A stretch of 9,068 nucleotides of DNA from Candidatus Minthomonas equi (GTDB taxonomy: Bacteria; Bacteroidota; Bacteroidia; Bacteroidales; UBA932), in NCBI GenBank assembly GCA_018064575.1, contig JAGHUZ010000250.1, positions 1 to 9,068 on the forward strand, given 5' to 3'. Positions 1 to 7,860 of this stretch are shown here, piece by piece (within the stretch, counting starts at the first letter, position 1; each line of letters opens with the position of its first letter). Below the pieces are notes generated by a model. It saw only the letters and a list, made by a program, of their open reading frames with translations, was not told the origin of the DNA and did no database searches. The position numbers were made by a program, and so were the translations under genes.

Positions 1-149
1 AGATAGCACTTCTGCGCCACTCTGCGTAGAATCGTCCTGTTGGCGAACTCATCGAAATAGTGAGAATCGACTCCTATGTCGAAAAACCGGTACTGTCTGA
101 GTCTGTCAGGCTGATGTACCTGGAAATATAAACATATTGAAGGTTTCAT
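1..149 (-). CDS. GH57 alpha-amylase-like glycoside hydrolase, N-terminal part (runs off the window)
   Basis: An open frame starts at the ATG at 149-147 and continues through the left edge, giving 49 complete codons. The protein begins MKPSICLYFQVHQPDRLRQY and continues with FFDIG, then FDEFANRTILRRVAQKCYL. The CLYFQVHQP start is the typical first strand of GH57 enzymes, with the conserved HQP, and the rest matches the Bacteroidales GH57 alpha-amylase-like proteins encoded beside the glycogen debranching enzyme. GH57 members cleave or rearrange alpha-1,4-glucans by a retaining mechanism; the catalytic Glu and Asp would lie outside the window, so activity cannot be judged. An in-frame TAA upstream (163-165) excludes a longer form. 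No Shine-Dalgarno sequence is visible in the AT-rich 31 nt leader after the GT4 gene. It is probably the next gene of the same transcript. Confidence 0.85.
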   Translation of the reverse strand, partial: MKPSICLYFQVHQPDRLRQYRFFDIGVDSHYFDEFANRTILRRVAQKCY

Positions 150-180
150 ATTTTGAACGATTTATTATTTCTACAACAAA

Positions 181-1467
181 TTATCGGAGCATACTTTCAT
201 AGACTCGGCTTATTTTACGCGCCGCATCATCCCACTTGAGTGCATCCACTTCATCTTTTCCCTCCCTGGCTGCGATTTTGGAAATGGCAGGATACTCCAG
301 AAGAGCATAGATGGCATCGGCCATAGCATCAATGTCCCAGAAATCCACCTTAAGCGAATACTTCAGAACTTCCGCCACGCCGGACTGCTTGGAAATGATG
401 GAAGGAACACCGCTTTGCATAGCTTCCAAGGGAGAAATACCGAAAGGTTCCGACACCGATGGCATTACATACACGTCAGAGAGCATAAACATCCTCTTGA
501 CATCTGCACCACGGAGAAAACCGGGAAAATGAAAACGGTCAGTAATGCCGAGCTGTGCGGCCCTGCGGATAGAACGGTTCATCAAGTCACCGCTTCCGGC
601 CATTACGAAGCGGACATTGCGACAGCGCTTGAGAACCTTAGCAGCGGCCTCTATGAAATATTCGGGCCCTTTCTGGAAAGTAATGCGCCCGAGGAATGTC
701 ACCACCTTTTCAGGCACTCCCCTGGTAACTGCCATTTCCTCACCGGGAGCAAAATCCACCGCATTGTGAACCGTCACCACTTTTCCAGGGTCAATGCCGT
801 ATTTGTTCACGACGATGTTCCTTGTAAGGTTGGAAACGGTAATCACCCTGTCGGCATTGAGCATTCCACGCCGTTCTATGCCATAGACAAGTGTATTTAC
901 GTTTTCCCCAGTGCGGTCGAATTCGGTGGCATGCACGTGAATGACCAAAGGTTTTCCCGTCAGCCGCTTCGCGGCAATCCCGGCCAGATAGGTTAGCCAG
1001 TCGTGGGCGTGAATTACATCGAATTCATCCTTCCTCTGAAGGGCAATGGTACCGCAAACGGCAGCATAGCGGACCACCTCGTCCATCAGATTGACCCCAT
1101 ACTTTCCGGAAAACCGGTATTTCCGGCCGAATTTCATTTTAAAATTTTCGGCGTGTTCACACTGTTCTTTCTGAATCAAAGCGGAAAACTGCTCCGGAGA
1201 AAGATACGGAACCATATTGGACCCCACTCTCAAGAATTCGACTTTCCTGAGAAAATTAATGGAATCCACAGTCTCTTCCGTCACTGCCACGTCGGAAGCA
1301 TTGATTATCTTGGTGAATGACTGGTCTTCATCACCTGAGGCTGAAGGCATTACAAAAAGAACGTCCACACCGCAATTGGCCAGTCCCCTGACCATTCCAT
1401 AACAAGCAGTCCCCAAACCGCCGGATATATGCGGCGGGAACTCCCATCCGAACATCAGAACTCTCAT
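181..1467 (-). CDS. GT4-family glycosyltransferase, glycogen-synthase-like
   Basis: This 428-residue GT-B enzyme is probably cytoplasmic and transfers glucose from a nucleotide sugar onto alpha-glucan. The N-terminal Rossmann half opens MRVLMFGWEFPPHISGGLGT, with the glycine-rich acceptor/donor loop at 16-20. HAHDWLTY (153-160) and the HVHATEFDR segment (177-185) follow. The C-terminal half holds FLGRITFQKGPEYF (258-271), with the phosphate-binding R261 and K266, and the EX7E-type motif SEPFGISPLEAM (339-350; E340 and E348). Length and motifs match the Bacteroidales proteins annotated as glycogen synthase that sit between a debranching enzyme and a GH57 enzyme, exactly as here. It is shorter than classic GT5 GlgA (about 480 residues), so I leave the symbol empty. 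The start is supported by AGGAG at 1476-1480, 8 nt before the ATG. The donor (UDP- or ADP-glucose) cannot be read from the sequence. Confidence 0.88.
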   Translation of the reverse strand: MRVLMFGWEFPPHISGGLGTACYGMVRGLANCGVDVLFVMPSASGDEDQSFTKIINASDVAVTEETVDSINFLRKVEFLRVGSNMVPYLSPEQFSALIQKEQCEHAENFKMKFGRKYRFSGKYGVNLMDEVVRYAAVCGTIALQRKDEFDVIHAHDWLTYLAGIAAKRLTGKPLVIHVHATEFDRTGENVNTLVYGIERRGMLNADRVITVSNLTRNIVVNKYGIDPGKVVTVHNAVDFAPGEEMAVTRGVPEKVVTFLGRITFQKGPEYFIEAAAKVLKRCRNVRFVMAGSGDLMNRSIRRAAQLGITDRFHFPGFLRGADVKRMFMLSDVYVMPSVSEPFGISPLEAMQSGVPSIISKQSGVAEVLKYSLKVDFWDIDAMADAIYALLEYPAISKIAAREGKDEVDALKWDDAARKISRVYESMLR

Positions 1468-1488
1468 ATTTCCTTCTCCTTATTGTTA

Positions 1489-3420
1489 TTATTTGTCATA
1501 CTTAGGTATCAAATACATAGCTCTCAGCAGACCTGCAGTGGCAGATGCAGATGCGATGGCTCCGTGAGGATGATGTGGAGGATTTCCGTCATAAACCTCA
1601 CTGATGGCTCCTACGCCGTGTATGGTAAGGTCATTCTCGAATTCATTCACCATCTGGATGGCATGCGTAACTGAAGCGGAACCATACAGTTTCAATCTGG
1701 CCTCTATATAGAAAGGCAATAACCATACCCTCGTCGAGCCCTGATGGAAGGCGTGGTCCCTCTGGTTCTGGTCTCCGTCATACACGCCTTGATAAAGTGG
1801 ATTCTTCGGCGACAAGGTCCTTATACCGCGAACCGTAAGCAGTTCACGCTTGCAGGCGTGCATAATCTGTGCCTTCACCTCCTCGGGTACAGGAGAATAA
1901 TCCAGGGCACAAGCGAATATCTGATTCGGGCGGGTAAAAATATTCTGCCCGTTTTCATCCACATAATCCGCCAGATGCTGCCGCTGTTCGACCCAGAAGA
2001 GATTCAGGAAATTTTCGTCGATTCTGTGACGTATATCCCTAAAGTTATGAAGTTTATGACTATCTCCGCCATATTTGGCCATCATCTCCGCGGCAAATGC
2101 CACGGCATTGTACCACAAAGCATTGACCTCCACCTGAAAACCTCCGCGTTCGGTCACGGGACTGCCGTCAGAATCATATGCATTCATCCAGGTCATAGCC
2201 ACTCCGTTCATCTTGGCCCAGAGCATACCGTTCTCATTCATATGAACTCCCATTCTGGTTCCGGATACGAAACTGTCGATTATCTGAATCAGCAGACCGC
2301 TGTATTTCTTCCAGGCACCCTGTTCATCGCCTGTGAAGTCGATATACTGCTGTATCACCCAGGTCAGCCATAATGCAGCCTCCACCTGTCTCGAACCGTG
2401 CAGCAACGCATGCTGGTATGCTTTCACCGAATCATCCAGAATGTTCAGGAAAACCTTCACGTCACCGTGGTTGAACAGAGTCAGACCGGGGAGAGAAACC
2501 ATAGTATGTCTCAATCCCTTGGCAAGCCAGGTATATCCGTTGTATATTTCCTTCCTTTTTTTCTGGTAAACGATAAAACGGTCTGCGGCCAGAGAAAGGC
2601 ATTCCTTGTAATTATTGATGGGATTTCTGGTTTTGAGTTCTCTGGTATATGTGGCGGAAAGTGACTTGGAACTGATCGGCTGCGTAGAAATAGACACTAT
2701 GACAGACTCCCCTTTTCTGATGGAGAATTCGAAGTATCCCGGGCAGAACAGATCTTCCTGGTTTTCAAACCCGCGCCGCTTCTCTTCCCTATATACTACG
2801 TTTCTGTACCAATCGGGGCAGGAATGAAATTCATTGGAACGCGAACACTGGATATTCAGTCTCGGGAAGCCACTGTACATACAGAAAGAAACACCGTTTT
2901 CGACCTCATCGAAGGAAGTATCGGCATCATCATTCTGATGTGTCAGCTCGTGGATGCTCCTGTATGCCAGGAAAGGTTTCAACCTGACCACGGTCGTGGA
3001 ATTGGCTTCTACAAGTGTATATTTAATCAGAAGCTGTTCCCTGTTTCTGACGAACAGCATCGACTTCTTGAATATCAGTCCACCCACGCGATAAGTGGTA
3101 CAGCATTCCGGATCCGCATCGAAATCGACGATATACTTGTGTCCACGAGGTTCATAATTGGTATCACCATAACAACGGATACCTAGATTGAACTCCTTAT
3201 CGTGCTGTATCAGTGTCTCATCCATACCGGACAAGAGGACATAACGCTTGTCATCGAATCTTTCCAAAGGCAGGACGAAAAGTCCGTGATACTTTCTGGA
3301 ATTACAACCGACTATGGTTGTATTGCAGTAACCACCAGTCCTGTTGGTAGCGAGTATTTCCCGCTGCAGGGAATATTCGAGATTCACCAACTCGGATTTA
3401 TTAAACTTCAAATACGACAT
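1489..3420 (-). CDS. Glycogen debranching enzyme, amylo-alpha-1,6-glucosidase type (GDE_N + GDE_C), with unusual active-site motifs
   Basis: This 643-residue protein would hydrolyse alpha-1,6-linked glucose stubs at glycogen branch points. Residues 1-265 form the bacterial GDE N-terminal beta domain (ATNRTGGYCN at 24-33, NSRKYHGLFV at 40-49). From about 280 comes the (alpha/alpha)6-barrel domain: SLPGLTL (309-315), VEVNALWYNAV (430-440), RPNQIF (497-502), ELLTVRGIRTLSPKNPLY (526-543), and the Glu-bearing GAISEVYDGNPP (604-615; E608 is the likely base). Length is normal and there is no frameshift. Three motifs differ from the family as I know it: the RD of the WxxxxxRDxxxSLPGL block is R304-H305, the putative acid Asp before the LW pair is E347, and the HQGTxWPW block reads HQGSTRVW (559-566). 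Activity or specificity may therefore be altered. The start is supported by AAGGAG at 3430-3435, 9 nt upstream. It lies 15 nt after the branching-enzyme gene. Confidence 0.88.
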   Translation of the reverse strand: MSYLKFNKSELVNLEYSLQREILATNRTGGYCNTTIVGCNSRKYHGLFVLPLERFDDKRYVLLSGMDETLIQHDKEFNLGIRCYGDTNYEPRGHKYIVDFDADPECCTTYRVGGLIFKKSMLFVRNREQLLIKYTLVEANSTTVVRLKPFLAYRSIHELTHQNDDADTSFDEVENGVSFCMYSGFPRLNIQCSRSNEFHSCPDWYRNVVYREEKRRGFENQEDLFCPGYFEFSIRKGESVIVSISTQPISSKSLSATYTRELKTRNPINNYKECLSLAADRFIVYQKKRKEIYNGYTWLAKGLRHTMVSLPGLTLFNHGDVKVFLNILDDSVKAYQHALLHGSRQVEAALWLTWVIQQYIDFTGDEQGAWKKYSGLLIQIIDSFVSGTRMGVHMNENGMLWAKMNGVAMTWMNAYDSDGSPVTERGGFQVEVNALWYNAVAFAAEMMAKYGGDSHKLHNFRDIRHRIDENFLNLFWVEQRQHLADYVDENGQNIFTRPNQIFACALDYSPVPEEVKAQIMHACKRELLTVRGIRTLSPKNPLYQGVYDGDQNQRDHAFHQGSTRVWLLPFYIEARLKLYGSASVTHAIQMVNEFENDLTIHGVGAISEVYDGNPPHHPHGAIASASATAGLLRAMYLIPKYDK

Positions 3421-3435
3421 ATCATTAAACTCCTT

Positions 3436-5406
3436 CTAATTCCTTTTCAAAACCAAGGCAGACCTGCAGGGAAGATATAACCGCAAAAAATCGGACATCT
3501 CCACCTTTTCGGTAAAGTGCCTTACATTATCATCATTCCTACCGAATCCTCCATAACATAGCGCATCAGAATCCAGCACTACTTCATATCTTCCTGCCGG
3601 AACTCTGACGGAATAATCCGCAAATGATTTCACTGAATTGAAATTCAGCGCAAAGATATACTTTCCACGCTTGAAAATCAAAATTTTCGAATTCTCATCC
3701 GCTGACAGACACACCGGTTCGCCTGCAAGTATATTACAACGACGGAACAGTTTTATCATCGCCCTGTCGAACTCCATCAACGGCCTGTATCTGAGAAACG
3801 GATTTTCACATAACGACCACTGCCTTCTGGCATACTTGTAAGACCATCCGTTACCCTCCCTCGGAAAATCAATCCATTCAGGATGTCCGAACTCGTTTCC
3901 CATAAAGGTAAGATATCCGTCACCTGATGATGCGAGTGTCATCAGCCTTATCATCTTATGAAGGGCCACCCCCCTGTCCACTGCGGGATTTTTCGAGTCC
4001 AGATTCATCCCGGTGTACATCTCACTGTCCATCAGACGAAAAATTATGGTCTTGTCACCCACCATTGCCTGATCGTGACATTCCGCATAACTGACAGTCC
4101 TTTCATCCTTACGCTTGTTGGAACACTCCCACCAGATTTCTCCCATCGACCAATCTTCATCCCTGCGTTCCTTTATCCACTTTATCCAATGGTCCGCCAC
4201 ACCCATACTCATCCTGTAATCAAACCCCACACCTCCATCGGATATGGGAGCGCCCAGACCAGGAAGACCGCTGACATCTTCAGCTATAGTCATCGCGGCA
4301 GGATTCAGTTCATGCACCAACATATTGGCCAATGCCAGATACTGTATGGCATCTTCATCCTGATTACCGTCGAAATAACACGAATAATCCGTAAAATCCT
4401 TTCCGAGTCCGTGATTCCTGTAAATCATACTCGTCACCCCGTCAAAACGGAAGCCGTCCAGATGATATTCTTCCATCCAGAATTTGAGATTGGACAGCAG
4501 AAATGACCTGGTCACAGGACTGCCATAATCAAAGCATCTCGATTTCCACGCCGGATGACGCCCTCTGTCTCCGGAATGGAAATATGTATTATCGGTTCCG
4601 TCGAACAGGCTGAGTCCCTCGGCTTCATTATCGACCGAATGGCTGTGAACGACATCCATAACCACTGCCATTCCCCTGCGGTGCGCATCATCGACCAAAG
4701 CCTTGAATTCCTCCGGCGTACCGAATCTCGAACTGAGAGCGAAGAAATTCGAAACCTGATAACCGAAACTTCCGTAATAAGGATGCTCCTGAAGAGCCAT
4801 TATCTGAATAACGTTATACCCCAGAGATGCTATATGAGGCAGAACCTTACGTCTGAATTCCACGAAAGTTCCCACCTTCTCCTCTTCACTGCTCATCCCG
4901 ATATGTGTTTCATATATGAAGGGATTACGCACTTTGGCAGCATAGCCACTTTTCCATATATATGGTTTTCCGGGTCTCCATATCTGGGCGCAGAAGAGTT
5001 TTGTAACTTCATCCTGAACACAACGTGTGGCATAAGCGGGAATGCGTTCCCCCGCACCACCGGGCCATTCCATCCACCATTTATACAATGCCCCGTGGGG
5101 CAATAAATTCTCCCTGACCCTCAATTCCCAGTTCCCGTTCCCGATGTTCCCGAAACGGAAATCCTCATCCTTTCTCCATCCATTGCAGTCCCCCAGCAGA
5201 TAAATGGCTGTGGCATTGGGAGCCCATTCACGGAACACCATCATCCCGTTTTCCAGATGGGCACAGTAAAACAAGTGATTGTTGGCACTGTCGGAAAGAC
5301 CCCGTCCATAACCGGCCATTTCCTCCTTGGAGAGCATCAGACTCTCATATCTGTGCCGGAGAATTCCGACATAAGGCGCCAAGTATGAATCTCTGTCGTA
5401 AAACAT
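3436..5406 (-). CDS. glgB: 1,4-alpha-glucan branching enzyme, GH13_8 (eukaryote-like) type
   Basis: This enzyme cuts an alpha-1,4-glucan chain and reattaches the piece through an alpha-1,6 bond, creating glycogen branches. From the start at 5406 it has 656 residues. A CBM48 domain lies at about 50-130 (FREWAPNATAIYLLGDCNGW, 58-77), followed by the GH13 barrel. Region I is DVVHSH (251-256), region II GFRFDGV (318-324; nucleophile D322), region III AEDVSG (375-380; acid/base E376), and region IV AECHDQ (441-446; H444, D445). A C-terminal all-beta domain runs from about 560. The VTSMIY, AEDVSG, HDQAMVGDKT and FMGNEFGHPEWIDFP strings resemble eukaryotic branching enzymes (GH13_8) more than classic bacterial GlgB (GH13_9, usually over 700 residues). 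An in-frame ATG at 5478 would overlap xseB by 71 nt and add a basic, non-homologous leader; the ATG at 5406 has AAGGAG 8 nt upstream and lies 1 nt after the xseB stop. All catalytic residues are present. Confidence 0.95.
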   Translation of the reverse strand: MFYDRDSYLAPYVGILRHRYESLMLSKEEMAGYGRGLSDSANNHLFYCAHLENGMMVFREWAPNATAIYLLGDCNGWRKDEDFRFGNIGNGNWELRVRENLLPHGALYKWWMEWPGGAGERIPAYATRCVQDEVTKLFCAQIWRPGKPYIWKSGYAAKVRNPFIYETHIGMSSEEEKVGTFVEFRRKVLPHIASLGYNVIQIMALQEHPYYGSFGYQVSNFFALSSRFGTPEEFKALVDDAHRRGMAVVMDVVHSHSVDNEAEGLSLFDGTDNTYFHSGDRGRHPAWKSRCFDYGSPVTRSFLLSNLKFWMEEYHLDGFRFDGVTSMIYRNHGLGKDFTDYSCYFDGNQDEDAIQYLALANMLVHELNPAAMTIAEDVSGLPGLGAPISDGGVGFDYRMSMGVADHWIKWIKERRDEDWSMGEIWWECSNKRKDERTVSYAECHDQAMVGDKTIIFRLMDSEMYTGMNLDSKNPAVDRGVALHKMIRLMTLASSGDGYLTFMGNEFGHPEWIDFPREGNGWSYKYARRQWSLCENPFLRYRPLMEFDRAMIKLFRRCNILAGEPVCLSADENSKILIFKRGKYIFALNFNSVKSFADYSVRVPAGRYEVVLDSDALCYGGFGRNDDNVRHFTEKVEMSDFLRLYLPCRSALVLKRN

Positions 5407-5407
5407 A

Positions 5408-5650
5408 TTAAAAACTCCTTCCTGCGGCATCCTTCTTCTCACGATTCTCCTGTGCAATCGTTTCATCCCTGACATCATTTATCAAATCATTCATCCTGCT
5501 TTCCTGCTCCCGAAGCAGCGAACGGCATTCCGAAATCAATGACACAGCCTTTTTGACATCGGCATCTATCCCGCCCAGAGGACGCGAAGTATCTTCCAGA
5601 GTCTTCACCAATTTCTCAAGTTCGGCCACTTTTTTTTCATATCTTTCCAT
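5408..5650 (-). CDS. xseB: Exodeoxyribonuclease VII small subunit
   Basis: This 80-residue helical protein is the partner of XseA; several copies bind the large subunit's long helices to form exonuclease VII, which degrades single-stranded DNA to oligonucleotides from both ends. The sequence has the family pattern: YEKKVAELEKLVKTLED (4-20), then a short turn with Gly-Gly, then a second helix (about 28-55) containing SECRSLLREQE (39-49). The tail from about 60 is charged and poorly conserved. It starts 12 nt after xseA, with AAGGA only 2 nt before the ATG, which is unusually close. Codons 5-7 (GAA AAA AAA) give an eight-A run at 5630-5637, a possible slippage point. Its stop is separated by one base from the glgB ATG, which suggests translational coupling. 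Confidence 0.9.
   Translation of the reverse strand: MERYEKKVAELEKLVKTLEDTSRPLGGIDADVKKAVSLISECRSLLREQESRMNDLINDVRDETIAQENREKKDAAGRSF
5415..5420 (-). promoter_or_regulatory. Ribosome-binding site that fixes the glgB start
   Basis: The minus strand reads AAGGAG at 5420-5415, 8 nt before the ATG at 5406. It lies inside the last codons of xseB. This spacing favours 5406 over the in-frame ATG at 5478, whose extra 24 residues are basic and unlike the family. Confidence 0.8.
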
Positions 5651-5662
5651 ATTCCTTCAAAT

Positions 5663-6850
5663 TTACGAAACTATTTGAATTTCCGACACATTACATATCA
5701 ATATTCCGTCCTTCAGCATCACTTCCACTTCAGAACCGACTTCCATATTCTTAACGGAAGTCAGCACCTTGCCTTCAGCCCTGACCAGCGAATATCCTGA
5801 CTTCATAAGTTCAGCGGGATTATTTTTCTTCACATAAAGTTCCAGAATATCCAGACGGCTGCGTTCTGCAGAAAAGCGCGCGGACACGGCAGCCCTTATT
5901 TTCTGCATCAGAAGTTCAAGCCCCGAACGTTCCGCGGAAAGTTTCCCCTTCACCGCCATAACCAACCTGCCGGCAAGCGAATCCAGCATTTCATCCTCTG
6001 CCAGAAATATGTCGAGAATGTAGTCTGCCAGAGCCGTAGGGGTCTTCACTGACACGCACGAAACCATATCGCACACGTGATAATCCCTGTCGTGACCGAT
6101 GGCAGTCATCACAGGCAGAGGATATTGCGCTATATTAGCGCACAAATCATAATCGTCAAAGCAGGAAAGATCACTTACAGAGCCGCCACCCCGCATTATC
6201 ATTACGGCATCATATAAAGTCCCGGATTCCACGTCAGCCAGAATCCTGTGCATCGCCGCGATTATTCCGGCGGGGGCATCCGCACCCTGGACGGGAGCTT
6301 CATACAGGGTGGTCACGAAATGGAAACCATATTCATTTTCGTGGAGATGCTTTCTGAAATCACCCCAACCGGCAGCCCCGGAGGAAGAAATCACTGCGAA
6401 TCTTCCCGGCAGACGCGGCAAGGTCAAGGAGGAATTCATATCCATCATCCCCTCCGTCTTGAGCCTTTCAATGGTCCTCAATCTTCTCAATTCCAGTTCC
6501 CCCACGGTATAAGACGGGTCCAAATCGTCAATTATCAGGGAAAAACCGTAAACATCAGAAAATTGAACCTGTGCGTGGAACAGTATATTCATACCCGGTT
6601 CCACAGCACATCCGGTTTCCTTGATAAAAAAAGGCTTCAGGACTCTCCAACTTGAAGCCCAAATTATCCCCTTGGCCTGAGCGCTGACAGAACCGGAAAC
6701 ATCCTTGTCTGCCAAATCCATATAACAATGACTGCCTGTCCTTTCCGATATCGACCTCACTTCCGCACGAATCCAGTAACGCCCGGAAAAAGAAGACGAC
6801 AAGCAGTTTCGAACCCTTGAAAGCAGTTCACATAAACTCAAACCATCCAT
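5663..6850 (-). CDS. xseA: Exodeoxyribonuclease VII large subunit
   Basis: This is the catalytic subunit of exonuclease VII, acting on single-stranded DNA ends during repair and recombination. It has 395 residues, shorter than E. coli XseA (about 456). The N-terminal OB-fold domain (about 1-108) contains SHCYMDLADKD (40-50). The nuclease domain (about 120-290) contains FAVISSSGAAGWGDF (151-165), RGGGSVSDL (220-228), GHDRD (252-256) and VKTPTALADYI (268-278). D164, R220, H253 and D256 sit where the family's proposed catalytic residues lie. The following helical part is short and contains two similar segments, KLSAERSGL (303-311) and RFSAERSRL (325-333). The NPAELMKSGYSLV block (344-356) and a terminal beta segment follow. 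The ATG at 6850 is 7 nt after the previous stop, without a strong ribosome-binding site. Pairing with xseB directly downstream supports the call. Confidence 0.95.
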   Translation of the reverse strand: MDGLSLCELLSRVRNCLSSSFSGRYWIRAEVRSISERTGSHCYMDLADKDVSGSVSAQAKGIIWASSWRVLKPFFIKETGCAVEPGMNILFHAQVQFSDVYGFSLIIDDLDPSYTVGELELRRLRTIERLKTEGMMDMNSSLTLPRLPGRFAVISSSGAAGWGDFRKHLHENEYGFHFVTTLYEAPVQGADAPAGIIAAMHRILADVESGTLYDAVMIMRGGGSVSDLSCFDDYDLCANIAQYPLPVMTAIGHDRDYHVCDMVSCVSVKTPTALADYILDIFLAEDEMLDSLAGRLVMAVKGKLSAERSGLELLMQKIRAAVSARFSAERSRLDILELYVKKNNPAELMKSGYSLVRAEGKVLTSVKNMEVGSEVEVMLKDGILICNVSEIQIVS

Positions 6851-6857
6851 ATATCCA

Positions 6858-7859
6858 TCATTCTATTCCAATACACTCCATTTCCACCAGCCACTGAGGT
6901 CTGCAAACGGGCGCCAGCGTTATGACATAAGGTATATTTCCCAAACGTTCCCTTATTATTTCCGCCACCTTTTCATAATCTTCCGCGTTCCGGATATATA
7001 CTATGGACATCCGCACTTCATCCCATCCGCTCTCCGCCTCGGCAAGAAGAACCTCCACATTTTCAAGCATACGCAATGTCTGACGTGACACATCTCCCGG
7101 ATAGAGAACATTCCCGCCATTATCGATGGAAGCGGTACCGGAAATAAGGACGTGGCGTCTTCCGGAATAATCCACTCTGACTCCCCTTTCGAAGGTCACG
7201 CCATACTCGTATGTAGGATTCAGGTGAGTGGGAGCATACAGATATCTGTGTTTCACATCCCCCTTTATGGCATAGGCATCCATCTGAATCACAGCGCCAT
7301 TCTTCACGGCAGGGCACCCACAGATGCCGGTACTGGCGATGTAATGGGTTTCAGGAGTCAGCCCGCAGCGGTCAAAATACTCTCTGCGGGCATCTACCAT
7401 ATCGGCATAATTTCTGTCTATGTCATCCACAAAAACCCAAGTGCGCACACAATCATCAGCCAGAGAACATCCTTTCCGCTCCAGAATGGACGAACATTCT
7501 TCGAACACCGACAATGTCTGAGAATGAGCATCCTCTGCCCCGGAGTTCAACGATGAAATCCATATATGCTCCATTCCGTCCGCTTTCAGGTATGTCACTC
7601 CATTTCCGTAAGACACATCCGCCCCCTTGACCAGATAGAGCCATAGAGCGACAGTCTGTCCACCGAGAGGAGGCTGTACGATATACGAGACAGCGCCTTC
7701 CTCATCTGGAAGTTCCGACATCTGCTCCCGGGTACTCAGGAAATAGCGCTGGAATACGACGTCAAAACCCCTCATCCTTTTCAGGAGAGAGGTTTTACAC
7801 GAAAGCAACTCTCCGGCATCTGAGCCGGAAAGGATATGGTGTTTTTCCGTCACCGGCAT
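6858..7859 (-). CDS. Chorismatase-like double-Rid (YjgF/RidA superfamily) protein
   Basis: This 333-residue protein appears to be two Rid-type folds in tandem, the architecture of FkbO/Hyg5 chorismatases, which hydrolyse chorismate to a dihydroxycyclohexadienoate or a hydroxybenzoate. The first half includes YGNGVTYL (84-91) and RTWVFVDDIDRNYADM (139-154), then ASTGICG (175-181). The second half includes the ISGTASIDNGG stretch (239-249), GDVSRQTLRMLENVEVLL (255-272), and the C-terminal CRPQWLVEMECIG (319-331). R320 aligns with the substrate-binding Arg of RidA, and E327 with the Glu considered catalytic in chorismatases. The fold assignment is firm; the chorismatase reaction is an inference from these motifs and the length. 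A different Rid-type hydrolase activity is possible. The start lies 1 nt after the recA stop, with GGAG 13 nt upstream, so coupling to recA translation is likely. No aromatic-pathway or pigment genes are nearby. Confidence 0.75.
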   Translation of the reverse strand: MPVTEKHHILSGSDAGELLSCKTSLLKRMRGFDVVFQRYFLSTREQMSELPDEEGAVSYIVQPPLGGQTVALWLYLVKGADVSYGNGVTYLKADGMEHIWISSLNSGAEDAHSQTLSVFEECSSILERKGCSLADDCVRTWVFVDDIDRNYADMVDARREYFDRCGLTPETHYIASTGICGCPAVKNGAVIQMDAYAIKGDVKHRYLYAPTHLNPTYEYGVTFERGVRVDYSGRRHVLISGTASIDNGGNVLYPGDVSRQTLRMLENVEVLLAEAESGWDEVRMSIVYIRNAEDYEKVAEIIRERLGNIPYVITLAPVCRPQWLVEMECIGIE

Positions 7860-7860
7860 A

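Noticed and set aside
1744..2373. 209-codon open frame on the plus strand
   Set aside because: It is antisense to conserved debranching-enzyme motifs and looks like no known family.
5407..5478. N-terminal extension of the branching enzyme from an ATG at 5478
   Set aside because: The extra 24 residues are a shadow of xseB, very basic and unlike the family; the ATG at 5406 has a well-spaced AAGGAG and gives a normal start.
7120..7644. Two short minus-strand frames (7120-7317, 7456-7644)
   Set aside because: Both are alternative frames within the chorismatase-like gene, with no family features.
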